Below, one piece after another: positions 35,242 to 43,970 of a stretch of DNA of 64,000 nucleotides. A model generated the notes under the pieces. It ran no database searches. It was not told the DNA's origin and saw only the letters and a program-made list of their open reading frames with translations. The DNA lies in the NCBI GenBank assembly GCA_900116395.1, contig FPAN01000004.1, forward strand, positions 186,001 through 250,000, written 5' to 3'. This stretch comes from Lachnospiraceae bacterium XBD2001 (lineage in GTDB: Bacteria > Bacillota > Clostridia > Lachnospirales > Lachnospiraceae). The first letter of the stretch is position 1, and every line of letters begins with the position of its first letter. The position numbers were made by a program, and so were the translations under genes.

Positions 35242-36996
35242 CTATTCGGAATAAATCAAAATGCCTTTCGGCAATAGAACGCCCTGTTCATACTTGCGGC
35301 GATATAAGACCTTATCCACATCCACCGGCACGTCCACCGCATTGTTTCCACAATTTAGCACAATACGCACCACTTCTTCGTCGCACAGCTTCATGAACTC
35401 AATCACGCGGGGATCTTCCACTTCATTGGGAAAATGGAAGTTCCTGCTGCGGAAGGCCGGATGTTGCTTACGAAGTGCAATCAACTGCCTCAATTCGTTG
35501 ATTCTCTCATCATATATCCCTGCCTCGATTTCATCCCACGGCATACATCTTCTGCAATCCGGATCATGGGCGCCTTCCATGGCAATCTCTGTACCATAGA
35601 ATACGCAAGGGCTTCCCGGCATGGCATAGAGCACTGCCAGCTGCTGGTAGAATACATCCAAGTCATTTCCCAAACGATGCATCAAACGATCCGTATCATG
35701 GGAATCCAACAGATTAAACAACACGTCATTGGCCTGCTGCATATAAGTGGTAAAACTCTTGTTAATGGCGTACTCGAACTCTTCCTTCTTCCAGTCATCG
35801 AACACCCAGAAGTTATTGATTGCCGTAGACAACGGATAATTCATTACCGCATCATACTCGTCGCCTCGCAGCCAATCCATGGAGTCATGCCAGATTTCAC
35901 CCAAGAGATAGAAGTCCGGCTTCTTCGCCTTGGTCATATAGCGTAATTGCTTTAAAAAGCGATGGGAAATCTCATTCCCCACATCCAATCGCAATCCGTC
36001 AATGTCGAATTCCTCCATCCAAAATTGTACGATATCCAACAAATACTGCTGCACCGCCGGATGATTTGTATCCAACTTCGGCATCTGATCAGAGAAAGCA
36101 AACGAGTAGAACCGTCCGTCCTTGGTGCTATGCCCAAGCGTCACCGGCCATTCATTGATCATATACCAATCGGCATATTCCGAATCCTGCCCCTTTTCCA
36201 TTACGTCCTGCCACATCGGAATGTCGGTTCCCGTATGATTGAATACGCCATCCAACATTACGCGGATGCCGGCACCGTGGCAGATATCCACTAACTGCCG
36301 CAAGGTCTCATTGGTTCCAAAAGCCGGATCCACCTTGCGATAATCCTTGGTATTGTACTTGTGGTTGGAATTGGCTTCGAAGATCGGTGTTAGATAGAGT
36401 CCGGTGATTCCAAGGTCCCGAAGGTATGGCACCTTGTCGATAATGCCCTGCAAATCACCGCCGTAATAAGCGCGATGGTCAGTAATCTTCTCACTTTTCC
36501 ACGGAAGTACCCCTTCCGGATCATTGCTCTTATCTCCGTTACAGAATCGCTCCGGAAAAATCTGGTACCATATCGTCTCATTCACCCAGTCCGGTGTACG
36601 GAAAATATCCGCTCCATTCATCCACGGGAACTGAAACAGCGCCAGAGATTTCCCTTCATGGTTCATCTCTTCCTCGGTATAGAAACCGTCTTCGAAATAG
36701 TAGAGGACCTCATCTCCACTGTGCAATTCGAAGTAGTACTTACTACGCTTATACTTCGGTCGTACCGTGGTGGTCCACCAGATATGATTTTTCAAACGTT
36801 TTTTATAATAGATTTCCATCCGCTCGCCGGCCCATTTTTCCTTGCCGCCCATAATTCCGGCAAGGTACGGATCTCCTTCATATAAGAAGACCCGGTCCAC
36901 ATCGTATCCGGTCTGGATGTTAATAATCAATTCGTCATCGTTCAGCGGATAACAAAACTGATCCGTGGAACGGTGATAGATTGCTGCTACTTCCAT
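35242..36996 (-). CDS. GH13 neopullulanase/cyclomaltodextrinase/maltogenic amylase
   Basis: A 584-residue cytoplasmic enzyme; no signal peptide. An N-terminal beta domain (about 1-120) precedes the GH13 barrel with the four conserved regions: DGVFNHTG, DGLRLDVGNEI (nucleophile Asp), LGEIWHD (acid/base Glu), LLDSHDTDR (transition-state Asp). The N-domain and the 584-residue length are typical of cyclomaltodextrinase, neopullulanase and maltogenic amylase, which act on imported maltodextrins and cyclodextrins. It lies 3' of malG but is separated by the strong terminator at 37024-37056 and has no recognisable promoter of its own, so it depends on readthrough or on processing. Confidence 0.9.
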   Translation of the reverse strand: MEVAAIYHRSTDQFCYPLNDDELIINIQTGYDVDRVFLYEGDPYLAGIMGGKEKWAGERMEIYYKKRLKNHIWWTTTVRPKYKRSKYYFELHSGDEVLYYFEDGFYTEEEMNHEGKSLALFQFPWMNGADIFRTPDWVNETIWYQIFPERFCNGDKSNDPEGVLPWKSEKITDHRAYYGGDLQGIIDKVPYLRDLGITGLYLTPIFEANSNHKYNTKDYRKVDPAFGTNETLRQLVDICHGAGIRVMLDGVFNHTGTDIPMWQDVMEKGQDSEYADWYMINEWPVTLGHSTKDGRFYSFAFSDQMPKLDTNHPAVQQYLLDIVQFWMEEFDIDGLRLDVGNEISHRFLKQLRYMTKAKKPDFYLLGEIWHDSMDWLRGDEYDAVMNYPLSTAINNFWVFDDWKKEEFEYAINKSFTTYMQQANDVLFNLLDSHDTDRLMHRLGNDLDVFYQQLAVLYAMPGSPCVFYGTEIAMEGAHDPDCRRCMPWDEIEAGIYDERINELRQLIALRKQHPAFRSRNFHFPNEVEDPRVIEFMKLCDEEVVRIVLNCGNNAVDVPVDVDKVLYRRKYEQGVLLPKGILIYSE

Positions 36997-37023
36997 TTTC
37001 TTTTTCTCCTATTCACAAAAACA

Positions 37024-37056
37024 GCCCGGATGTATGGGTTGCGCGTACATCCGGGC
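37024..37056 (-). terminator. Strong terminator between malG and the GH13 gene
   Basis: GCCCGGATGTA (37024-37034) and TACATCCGGGC (37046-37056) form a perfect 11-bp stem; on the minus strand TGTTTTTG follows. Only 27 bp then remain to the GH13 start codon, with no room for a full promoter. Confidence 0.8.
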
Positions 37057-37076
37057 ATTGCCTCTTACTTATGAAA

Positions 37077-37928
37077 TTATCCTTTGACAGCTCCTGCCAT
37101 TCCTTCTACGTAATACCGCTGCATGAAAATAAACAATGCTGCAATCGGAATGGAGATAATCACTGCACCGGCCGCGAAGCAGGTATACCAGCTATGGATG
37201 TACTCCTTCTGGAGCATGTTCCACAGGCCGATGGCCACGGTATAGTACTGCGCATTGGCACGGCAAATAACTTTTGCAAAAATGAAGTCCACCCACGGTC
37301 CAATGAAGGAGGTCAGAACCGTATAGATGATAATCGGCTTCGACAGTGGCATGGTAATACGGGTGAAAATCTGCCATCTGGTTGCACCATCGATAATTGC
37401 TGCTTCATCGATGGACTTCGGAATCGTATCAAAAAATCCTTTGGCAATGTAGAATCCCAATCCGGAACCTCCGGAGTATACGAGAATCAATGCCACACGT
37501 ATCATGGAACCTTCGGAAAGTCCCAACGCCTTCAGGATATAGTACACGGCTACCATGGACATAAATCCCGGGAACAAGGTCAAAATCATGGCCATATTCA
37601 TGTAGGTCTTGCGGAAATGAAAGCGCAAACGTGACATACAAAAAGATATGGACAACACGAAGAAGGTGGAAATAATGCAGGTGCATACTGCAATAAACAA
37701 TGTGTTGGCGAACATCTGCGGGAAGTTCAACACGTTTCGATCCGTGAACAAACGGATGTAGTTATCAAAAGTATAGGTCTTCGGGAAGAAGGAATTTACA
37801 TAGGAACCCTTCTCTCCACGGAAGCTGGTCAGTATAATCCAAAAAATCGGCAGCAGCCAGACAAATGCCATCACTGCAAGGAATACATGCACAACAATAT
37901 TTACAACGGTTCGTTTTGTATTTTTCAT
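37077..37928 (-). CDS. malG: Maltodextrin ABC transporter permease MalG
   Basis: A 283-residue inner membrane permease with six predicted helices. The EAA loop that contacts the ATPase is DEAAIIDGATRWQIFTRITMP, near residue 190. It pairs with MalF to form the channel. Its start shares one base with the malF stop, so the two are coupled. Confidence 0.93.
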   Translation of the reverse strand: MKNTKRTVVNIVVHVFLAVMAFVWLLPIFWIILTSFRGEKGSYVNSFFPKTYTFDNYIRLFTDRNVLNFPQMFANTLFIAVCTCIISTFFVLSISFCMSRLRFHFRKTYMNMAMILTLFPGFMSMVAVYYILKALGLSEGSMIRVALILVYSGGSGLGFYIAKGFFDTIPKSIDEAAIIDGATRWQIFTRITMPLSKPIIIYTVLTSFIGPWVDFIFAKVICRANAQYYTVAIGLWNMLQKEYIHSWYTCFAAGAVIISIPIAALFIFMQRYYVEGMAGAVKG

Positions 37929-39286
37929 TACATGAATTCCTCCTCATTTTTATAAGATCCGGTATTCCGGTATGTTGCCAATGCAACAATAGACAACACG
38001 ATAAAGGTAAAGATACCGATAACCGCACCAATGTTGTAGTACTGTTTATCAATGGTCAACTTGTACAGCCAGGTTACCAGCAAGTCGGTCTTACCGGCCG
38101 TATCCCCTACCTCTGTCGGGCCACCGGCAGATAACAGGTAGATGACATTGAAGTTGTTGATGTTACCGGTAAACTGGGTAATCAGATACGGTGTGGTAAC
38201 GAACAACATGTATGGCAACGTAATCTTACGGAAAATCGTCGCCGGACCTGCGCCGTCCATCTTCGCAGCTTCGTACAATTCCACAGGGATATTCTGTAAG
38301 ATACCGGTTACCTGCAACATGGTATACGGGATACCTACCCACAGGTTAATAACAATGACCGTCACCCGGGCCCACATAGCGTTGGACAAGAATGGCAACG
38401 GGCTGTCTATCAAGCCTAAGTTCTGCAGAATGACATTCATTGCGCCCTGCGGCTGTAACATAATGTGCATAATCATCAAGGATACGAACTGTGGAACCGC
38501 AATGGAGAGCACGAAGCAGAATCTCCAGAATCCCTTCCAATGGGTATCCTTACGATTGATAATCATGGCAAGAATCATACCAAGGATATAGTTCAAAAAG
38601 GTTGCAAAAACTGCCCAGATAATGGTCCATCCCAAGACGCTCCAGAACTGGCGGCCGATATTACCGTGCAGATTCAATACTCTGGTGAAGTTGGCAAATC
38701 CCACCCAATCAAAGAGGGTAAGATGATCCCCTTCCTTGGAATAGCTGGTAAACGCCATACTAATCATGAATACCAGCGGCACCACGGTAAATGCAAGAAT
38801 GCCCACCATTGGTAAGGTCATCAACGGAATCTGTAGATTCTGATGTCCAAGGGATTTCAAATCCTCCCGGAAGTTATTGATGTGCATGCCCGCTTCCATC
38901 CGACGCTGCAGATAGTAGGACTCCCGCATCTGGATTCTCCAGAAAATAATAAATGCTGCTGTCACAAAAAGGACTGCGACACCATACAGAAGAATCAACA
39001 GAGAATTATCTCCCTGTGTGTATTCATAAATCTGCTTGGCTTCATTCCACACTTTTTCCGTTTCATTTTCCCCAAGGCTTGGCAGTTGCGCTAAGCATCC
39101 GATTCCGGTCTGTACCATAAAAAAGATATATGCTACTTCTACCGCAAAAATCAGAATACCTTTCACCACCTGCTTGTGCATTGCACATCCAAGCCCCATC
39201 ACAAGGGCGGATAACTTGGTAGCCCAGTCTCCTTTTGTCAGAGCAGCCCAAACGCTATATTCTCTCTTTGAATTCTTTACTCTCAT
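37928..39286 (-). CDS. malF: Maltodextrin ABC transporter permease MalF
   Basis: A 452-residue permease with eight predicted membrane helices. The first two or three form an N-terminal extension. The EAA loop is EAAKMDGAGPATIFRKITLP. It lacks the large periplasmic P2 domain of E. coli MalF, as in other Gram-positive members. It follows malE after 109 bp that contain a weak terminator, so malE can be expressed above malFG. Confidence 0.93.
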   Translation of the reverse strand: MRVKNSKREYSVWAALTKGDWATKLSALVMGLGCAMHKQVVKGILIFAVEVAYIFFMVQTGIGCLAQLPSLGENETEKVWNEAKQIYEYTQGDNSLLILLYGVAVLFVTAAFIIFWRIQMRESYYLQRRMEAGMHINNFREDLKSLGHQNLQIPLMTLPMVGILAFTVVPLVFMISMAFTSYSKEGDHLTLFDWVGFANFTRVLNLHGNIGRQFWSVLGWTIIWAVFATFLNYILGMILAMIINRKDTHWKGFWRFCFVLSIAVPQFVSLMIMHIMLQPQGAMNVILQNLGLIDSPLPFLSNAMWARVTVIVINLWVGIPYTMLQVTGILQNIPVELYEAAKMDGAGPATIFRKITLPYMLFVTTPYLITQFTGNINNFNVIYLLSAGGPTEVGDTAGKTDLLVTWLYKLTIDKQYYNIGAVIGIFTFIVLSIVALATYRNTGSYKNEEEFM

Positions 39287-39330
39287 AATTCATTCCTTAT
39301 TAGAAATCTCGTTTTCCCTATTTTACAAAA

Positions 39331-39358
39331 GCCGCCAGCCACTGACGCAGCCGGCGGC
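39331..39358 (-). terminator. Weak terminator or attenuator between malE and malF
   Basis: On the minus strand GCCGCCGGC (39350-39358) pairs with GCTGGCGGC (39331-39339) with one G-U pair and is followed by TTTTGT. The short T run suggests partial termination, keeping the binding protein in excess over the permeases. Confidence 0.6.
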
Positions 39359-39395
39359 CTTCTATTAGGTAATAAACAGTCGAAGTTCCGACGAA

Positions 39396-40658
39396 TTACT
39401 CTACTACAGAGGTGTTCATAGCCTCATTCATAGCTTCGGTCTTCTCAGCTGCATTGTCATGTGTTACAGAACCATTTACAAGCTCTTCACCCATGGTCTG
39501 TGCAGGAGTCCAGTACTGACCCATGGTAGATACCAATGGCTGTACGGTAGAAGCCTTATCAAGTACAACTGCAACTGCCTCAGCAAGCTCGTTACCAGAT
39601 ACATCTACAGATCCGTCAGTTGGAAGGATGTTACGCATCTCCAAGTGAGCCTTCTGTGCATCAGCGCTTCCAAGGTAAGCAGCAAGTGCTACTGCAATCT
39701 GTGGATACTCAGCGTTTGGATTAACACCGATTGCCTTAGAACCTGCAAAAGCCTTCATCTGTGCTTCCTTACCATCAATGGTAAATGTAGGAGCTGCTGC
39801 GATTCCCATGTTATCGCCAAGAGCTTCCTTAACATTGTCATAATCCCAAGAACCGGAGAAAATAGCATTTACAGAACCATCAGCAAGACCTGCAATACCG
39901 GATCCTTCTGCATCGTTCTTGAAGTTTGGATTAGCTGCCAAGTCAACCAAGTAATCGGTTACTGCTGCTGCCTTGTCGCCGGAGAAATCAAATCCTGCAG
40001 CTTCATCTGTTCCGTCAGCTCCGAATAAAGTACATCCGTTAGCTACATAGAAAGAAGCGATATACCAGCTGTTGGAAAGTGGGAAGGATACAACACCCTT
40101 CTCAAGCATGGTATCTAAGTTCTTAACATCATCTTCTGTAAAGACGCTCTTGTCATAGTACATAAACCAGGTATTGGAAGTGAATGGAACACCATATACA
40201 CCACCGTCATAAGTTACGGTATTTACCATGGTCTCGGAGTTCTGGGACTTGATCTGATCTACAGTAGATCCGCCAAGCTCTGCAATTCCGTTTGCTGCAA
40301 GCAAATCAGGAATCTGATCGTTTGCGAACATGTAAACATCTGCAGCAGCTGTTGGATCGGTACCAACGTTGGTCTTTGCATCTCCCTCAGAGCAAACACC
40401 ATATTCGAATGTAAGATCCCATTCCGGATGCTCAGCTGCGAAAGCCTCACACTCTGTCTTTAACCAGTTGCCGTTGTCTTCGCTCTGGTCTTCCTGTGGG
40501 CCCCATACAGTGATGGTTGCTGTAATAGCCTCTTCGCCCTCAGCATCGGTCTCGGTTGTAGTAGCCTCACCGGATGTCTCTTCTTTGCTTCCGCATCCTG
40601 CAAAAGCTGTTGCTACCATCGTAGTAGCAAGTAACATAGCCAATACTTTCTTCTTCAT
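39396..40658 (-). CDS. malE: Maltodextrin-binding lipoprotein MalE
   Basis: A 420-residue binding protein. The signal peptide (KKKVLAMLLATTMVATAFAGC) ends in a lipobox with Cys21, so it should be tethered to the outer face of the membrane. An acidic, Thr/Glu-rich linker (about 27-45) leads into a solute-binding fold (ITVWGPQEDQSEDNGNWLK; NTWFMYYDKSVFTEDD). It delivers maltodextrins to MalFG. No ATPase gene lies in this locus; a shared MsmX/MalK-type ATPase elsewhere is needed. AAGGAGGG precedes the ATG. Confidence 0.93.
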   Translation of the reverse strand: MKKKVLAMLLATTMVATAFAGCGSKEETSGEATTTETDAEGEEAITATITVWGPQEDQSEDNGNWLKTECEAFAAEHPEWDLTFEYGVCSEGDAKTNVGTDPTAAADVYMFANDQIPDLLAANGIAELGGSTVDQIKSQNSETMVNTVTYDGGVYGVPFTSNTWFMYYDKSVFTEDDVKNLDTMLEKGVVSFPLSNSWYIASFYVANGCTLFGADGTDEAAGFDFSGDKAAAVTDYLVDLAANPNFKNDAEGSGIAGLADGSVNAIFSGSWDYDNVKEALGDNMGIAAAPTFTIDGKEAQMKAFAGSKAIGVNPNAEYPQIAVALAAYLGSADAQKAHLEMRNILPTDGSVDVSGNELAEAVAVVLDKASTVQPLVSTMGQYWTPAQTMGEELVNGSVTHDNAAEKTEAMNEAMNTSVVE

Positions 40659-40730
40659 TTTGTAATTCCCTCCTTAATTATGTTTGCCATAATTTTTGTT
40701 TGGCTTTTTCGTTCTTTTTCGGAAATATCT

Positions 40731-40745
40731 TTGGAAACGTTACCG
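40731..40745. promoter_or_regulatory. cre-like or LacI-family operator near malE
   Basis: TTGGAAACGTTACCG matches the Gram-positive catabolite-response element pattern WTGNAANCGNWNNCW at all but one fixed position. Its core GGAAACGTTACC is nearly palindromic around AACGTT. It lies in the malE untranslated leader, about 50 bp downstream of the predicted transcription start. It could bind CcpA or the adjacent LacI-type MalR, which recognise similar sites. Confidence 0.5.
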
Positions 40746-40765
40746 AAAATAGAGAAAAAATTTTC

Positions 40766-40780
40766 GCAACATTTCGTTGC
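40766..40780. promoter_or_regulatory. Candidate MalR operator GCAAC-ATTTC-GTTGC
   Basis: A perfect 5-bp inverted repeat with a 5-bp centre at the predicted transcription start of malE (near 40783), a position suited to repression by the divergent LacI-type protein. The arms are short, so the call is tentative. Confidence 0.4.
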
Positions 40781-40789
40781 TCTATGGAC

Positions 40790-40818
40790 AATATATCTCC
40801 CCGCAAGGAAAATAACAA
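40790..40818 (-). promoter_or_regulatory. Predicted malE promoter
   Basis: Minus strand TTGTTA (40813-40818), 17 bp, TATATT (40790-40795), giving an untranslated leader of about 125 bases. The 331-bp gap 40659-40989 contains this promoter, the malR promoter and the repeats listed, and no gene. Confidence 0.6.
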
Positions 40819-40841
40819 GCCCCTTTTCCCTATTTCATCAC

Positions 40842-40884
40842 CTTTCACAATTTCTAACCGGTGGTTTTTGCACATCTTTCACAA
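40842..40884. repeat. CTTTCACAA pair upstream of malE
   Basis: CTTTCACAA occurs at 40842-40850 and 40876-40884. The same nonamer is at 33111-33119 inside one fruR operator copy. The sites lie upstream of the malE -35. Short length means chance is possible. Confidence 0.3.
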
Positions 40885-40910
40885 AAGTTTTTTCGTTCTT
40901 TTTCGTATGC

Positions 40911-40939
40911 TTGTTTTTTGTTTTTGTGCCTACTATAAT
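40911..40939 (+). promoter_or_regulatory. Predicted malR-pulA-amylase promoter
   Basis: TTGTTT (40911-40916), 17 bp, TATAAT (40934-40939), 50 bp before the malR ATG. Confidence 0.65.
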
Positions 40940-40989
40940 GGAAAACCGAAGAATAATTTTTCGTATTTTTTCGTAAAGAAGGACTTCGT

Positions 40990-42078
40990 ATGGCTACAAT
41001 TAAGGATATTGCCGACAAACTCGGTGTCTCCGTCAGTACCGTTTCAAAAGGACTCAATGGTGCCAAAGACATCAGCGATTCCCTGCGTCAGGCTGTACTG
41101 GACACGGCAGTTGAGCTCGGCTACACCAGCAAGAAAATTAAATCTAACGACGGCAACGGCAAGATCTGCATCTTCGTTGAGAATATGAAGTGTGACAGTG
41201 CCGACGATTTCGGGCATGACATCGTACTTGGTTTCCGCCAGGCCGCTTTTCGTTCTTCTTTACAGATTGAAGTAGAGGAGATTGATCCGGATTTCCAGAC
41301 GGCCCACGCCTATGAATCCTATATCTTAGAGCGAGGCTATACCGGAGCTTTTCTAGTAGGTTTCGCATTGAACGATCCTTGGATGAAGCAGTTAGAGAAC
41401 ACCACAGTTCCAACTGTGTTACTGGACAACTTCATTCCGGCCAATCCACACGTATCCTGTGTCGGAACCGATAGTGAAGAGGGTATTGATATGGCGATTT
41501 CCCACCTCATCTCCTTAGGCCATGAGAAGATTGCATTCTTGGACGGTTCCAAGGATTCCATGATTTCCGACCAGCGTATGCGCGCTTACTTGCGAGGCAT
41601 CTCTCAGCATCATTTGCCATTGGATGCGTCCATGGCGGTATACGGATTCTTCGTTGCTGATGCAGCACACTATCACGTCCCAAGTTTTTTGGAGATGGGT
41701 GCCACTGCGATTTTGTGTGGCAACGATGATATTGCAAGAGGCGTTATCGCTTCCTGCGAAGAACAAGGTTTTTCGGTTCCGGAAGACGTTAGTGTCATTG
41801 GTTTTGATGATATGCCTTTTGCCGCCGAATTAACTCCACCGCTTACCACCGTGCGCCAGAACCGCACCGAGCTTGGCAAGTGTGCTTTTATGATTTTACA
41901 GACATTGATGGACGGGGTTTCTCTATCCAAGAACATGCTTCGCCCATCTTTAACGCTTCGCGCTTCCACTGCGATTGCGAAGCCGAGGGTTCTGATTCGT
42001 CGTACGGACTCTAAGGATTCCGTCCTTCACGTGAACCCACGCTTATACGAAGAAACATTAAAGGAGCAACAAAAATGA
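40990..42078 (+). CDS. malR: LacI-family regulator of the maltodextrin locus (MalR-like)
   Basis: A 362-residue LacI-type protein. The helix-turn-helix (about 3-24, TIKDIADKLGVSVSTVSKGL) is followed by the hinge and the sugar-sensing domain (about 60-335; LLDNFIPANPHVSCVG, VSVIGFDDMPFAAELTPPLTTV). It stands between malE and two GH13 genes, so maltose or a maltodextrin is the likely ligand. The last 20 or so residues (after about 340) are an unusual basic and Glu-rich tail. Its stop overlaps the pulA start by 4 bp. The name is by context, not by demonstrated orthology. Confidence 0.85.
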   Translation: MATIKDIADKLGVSVSTVSKGLNGAKDISDSLRQAVLDTAVELGYTSKKIKSNDGNGKICIFVENMKCDSADDFGHDIVLGFRQAAFRSSLQIEVEEIDPDFQTAHAYESYILERGYTGAFLVGFALNDPWMKQLENTTVPTVLLDNFIPANPHVSCVGTDSEEGIDMAISHLISLGHEKIAFLDGSKDSMISDQRMRAYLRGISQHHLPLDASMAVYGFFVADAAHYHVPSFLEMGATAILCGNDDIARGVIASCEEQGFSVPEDVSVIGFDDMPFAAELTPPLTTVRQNRTELGKCAFMILQTLMDGVSLSKNMLRPSLTLRASTAIAKPRVLIRRTDSKDSVLHVNPRLYEETLKEQQK

Positions 42079-43967
42079 CGGACCTGTATTACGCAGGTAC
42101 GGATCTCGGGTGCACCATGGGCCATGGTTGCACCTGTTTTCGTATCTGGGCACCGGATGCCACCACAGTAACTTTGAACTTATACGACAGCGATCAGGCA
42201 CTTCTGCCATGTCGCCGTATTTCCATGTCCCGCGATGTAGAGGGCACCTGGATTTGCCAGGGAGACATCCCGGAGGGCACTTATTATACCTATATGGTAG
42301 ACAACCGCGAGACCCAGGATCCTTACAGCATAGCTGTGGGTTGCAACGGTCGTCGCTCTATGGTATGCGATTTAACCAAGACCAATCCGGAGGGCTTTGA
42401 TGGGGACCATGGTCCCGCTGTTTCCAATCCGGCAGATGCCATCATCTGCGAGATTTCTATTCTGGATGCTACCGGAGATTTTTCTTCCAAAGCCACACAT
42501 CGCGGCAAGTATCTGGGACTTTGCGAAGGCGGACTTCGCACAGATGACGGCATTCCTTGCGGTCTCGACTATTTCAAAGAGTTAGGCGTTACCCATGTTC
42601 AGCTTATGCCGGTCTATGATTTCGGTAGTATCGATGAATCCCGATCAGTGATTGAATACCCTAACAGCTACAACTGGGGCTATGACCCGGTGAATTATAT
42701 GACGCCGGAAGGCTCTTTTTCCACCAATCCGCATGACGGACGCATCCGTATCCGAGAGCTCAAATCCATGATTATGGCCTTCCACGCTGCCGGCATCGGC
42801 GTCATTATGGATGTGGTTTTTAATCATACCTATAGTTTGGACTTCTGTTTCCAGAAGACAGCACCGGATTATTTTTATCGTAAGGATGGCGACCGCTACT
42901 CCGATGGAAGTGCCTGTGGCAATGAAGTTGCTTCTGAACGCCCCATGGTCCGCAAGTATATTCTGGATTGTTTAGTTTATTGGATGCGTGAATACCACTT
43001 GGACGGTTTCCGTTTTGACCTGATGGGTTGTTTGGATTTAGAGACCATGCAACAAGTGAATAATACCTTACGTGCCATCAAGCCGGACGTTCTACTCTAT
43101 GGCGAAGGTTGGCTGGGCGGAGATTCGGTGTTGCCGGAATCCCGTCGTTCCACCAAGGCGAATCTACATACCATTGAAGGCATTGGCGCTTTTTCCGATG
43201 ATATTCGTGACGTTGTCCGGGGACACGTTTTTACCGACGATGCCATAGGATTCGTTGGTGGTGCGAAAGGAACCGAGAACGATATTCGTTTCTCTGTTGC
43301 AGGTGCATGCCCACATCCACAGGTCGATTACGATGCATATTCCTATACCCCTTCCGGGGCATGGGCTTCTACACCGAATCGTGTCATCAACTATGTATCT
43401 TGCCATGATAATATGACGCTTTGGGATCGTCTTCGTTTTTCATGTAAAGACGCCACATTGGAAGAACATCTGGCAATGAACCGTTTGGCTGCAGCCATTG
43501 TTTTTACCTCCCAGGGAATTCCGTTTTTCCTGCATGGAGAAGAGATCCTGCGTAGCAAGAACTTCTGTGACAATAGCTACAACCAGCCGTTATCTATGAA
43601 CGCAATCTCCTATGACTTAACACCGGAGCAGGTTGCTATGCGAGAGTTCTATCGGGGATTGATTGCCTTCCGCAAGGCAACACCGCAGTTACATCTAACG
43701 GATGGGCGCGCGGTTGCTAACGAACTGCACTTTATTGACACCACGGCCTATCCTTCCGTAGTGGCATTTACTCTGAAGGATTACCTGGTAGTCTATAACG
43801 CTTCCAAGGAGAGGATTTTGCTTCCTGCACCGGTAGTAGGAACATACACCACCTATATCGAAGGTGACCAAGCAGGTACCACACCGCTGTCCACTTGCAC
43901 TTACCGCATTGGCGAAGGCATTCCGGTGGATGGTATCAGTTGCCTTGTAGCTCATATGGAGGGTTAA
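42075..43967 (+). CDS. pulA: Type I pullulanase
   Basis: A 630-residue enzyme that cleaves alpha-1,6 branches in pullulan and maltodextrins. It has no signal peptide and so acts inside the cell. An N-terminal CBM48-like beta domain (about 15-100; GCTCFRIWAPDATTVTLNLYD) precedes the type I pullulanase signature YNWGYDPVNY (about 196) and the GH13 regions DVVFNHT, DGFRFDLMGCLD (nucleophile), LLYGEGWLGG (acid/base) and NYVSCHDNMTLWDR. At 630 residues it is shorter than many cell-wall pullulanases and similar to Bacillus AmyX. It is coupled to malR by a 4-bp overlap and is 3 bp before the amylase. Confidence 0.94.
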   Translation: MTDLYYAGTDLGCTMGHGCTCFRIWAPDATTVTLNLYDSDQALLPCRRISMSRDVEGTWICQGDIPEGTYYTYMVDNRETQDPYSIAVGCNGRRSMVCDLTKTNPEGFDGDHGPAVSNPADAIICEISILDATGDFSSKATHRGKYLGLCEGGLRTDDGIPCGLDYFKELGVTHVQLMPVYDFGSIDESRSVIEYPNSYNWGYDPVNYMTPEGSFSTNPHDGRIRIRELKSMIMAFHAAGIGVIMDVVFNHTYSLDFCFQKTAPDYFYRKDGDRYSDGSACGNEVASERPMVRKYILDCLVYWMREYHLDGFRFDLMGCLDLETMQQVNNTLRAIKPDVLLYGEGWLGGDSVLPESRRSTKANLHTIEGIGAFSDDIRDVVRGHVFTDDAIGFVGGAKGTENDIRFSVAGACPHPQVDYDAYSYTPSGAWASTPNRVINYVSCHDNMTLWDRLRFSCKDATLEEHLAMNRLAAAIVFTSQGIPFFLHGEEILRSKNFCDNSYNQPLSMNAISYDLTPEQVAMREFYRGLIAFRKATPQLHLTDGRAVANELHFIDTTAYPSVVAFTLKDYLVVYNASKERILLPAPVVGTYTTYIEGDQAGTTPLSTCTYRIGEGIPVDGISCLVAHMEG

Positions 43968-43970
43968 TAC

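Larger units (their letters stand above)
40705..40973. repeat. Repeated T-rich motif TTTTTCGTTCTTTTTCG in the malE-malR gap
   Basis: The 17-bp motif occurs exactly at 40705-40721 and 40889-40905, with a variant TTTTTCGTATTTTTTCG at 40957-40973. The first lies in the malE leader, the second just before the malR -35, the third in the malR leader. Each holds two TTTTTCG units about 9-10 bp apart, close to one helical turn, which could suit a regulator binding as a dimer. T-rich composition raises the chance of coincidence. Confidence 0.5.

Noticed and set aside
36981-37634. A 217-codon frame antisense to malG
   Set aside because: It is a Cys/His-rich antisense translation of a membrane protein gene and crosses the malG terminator.
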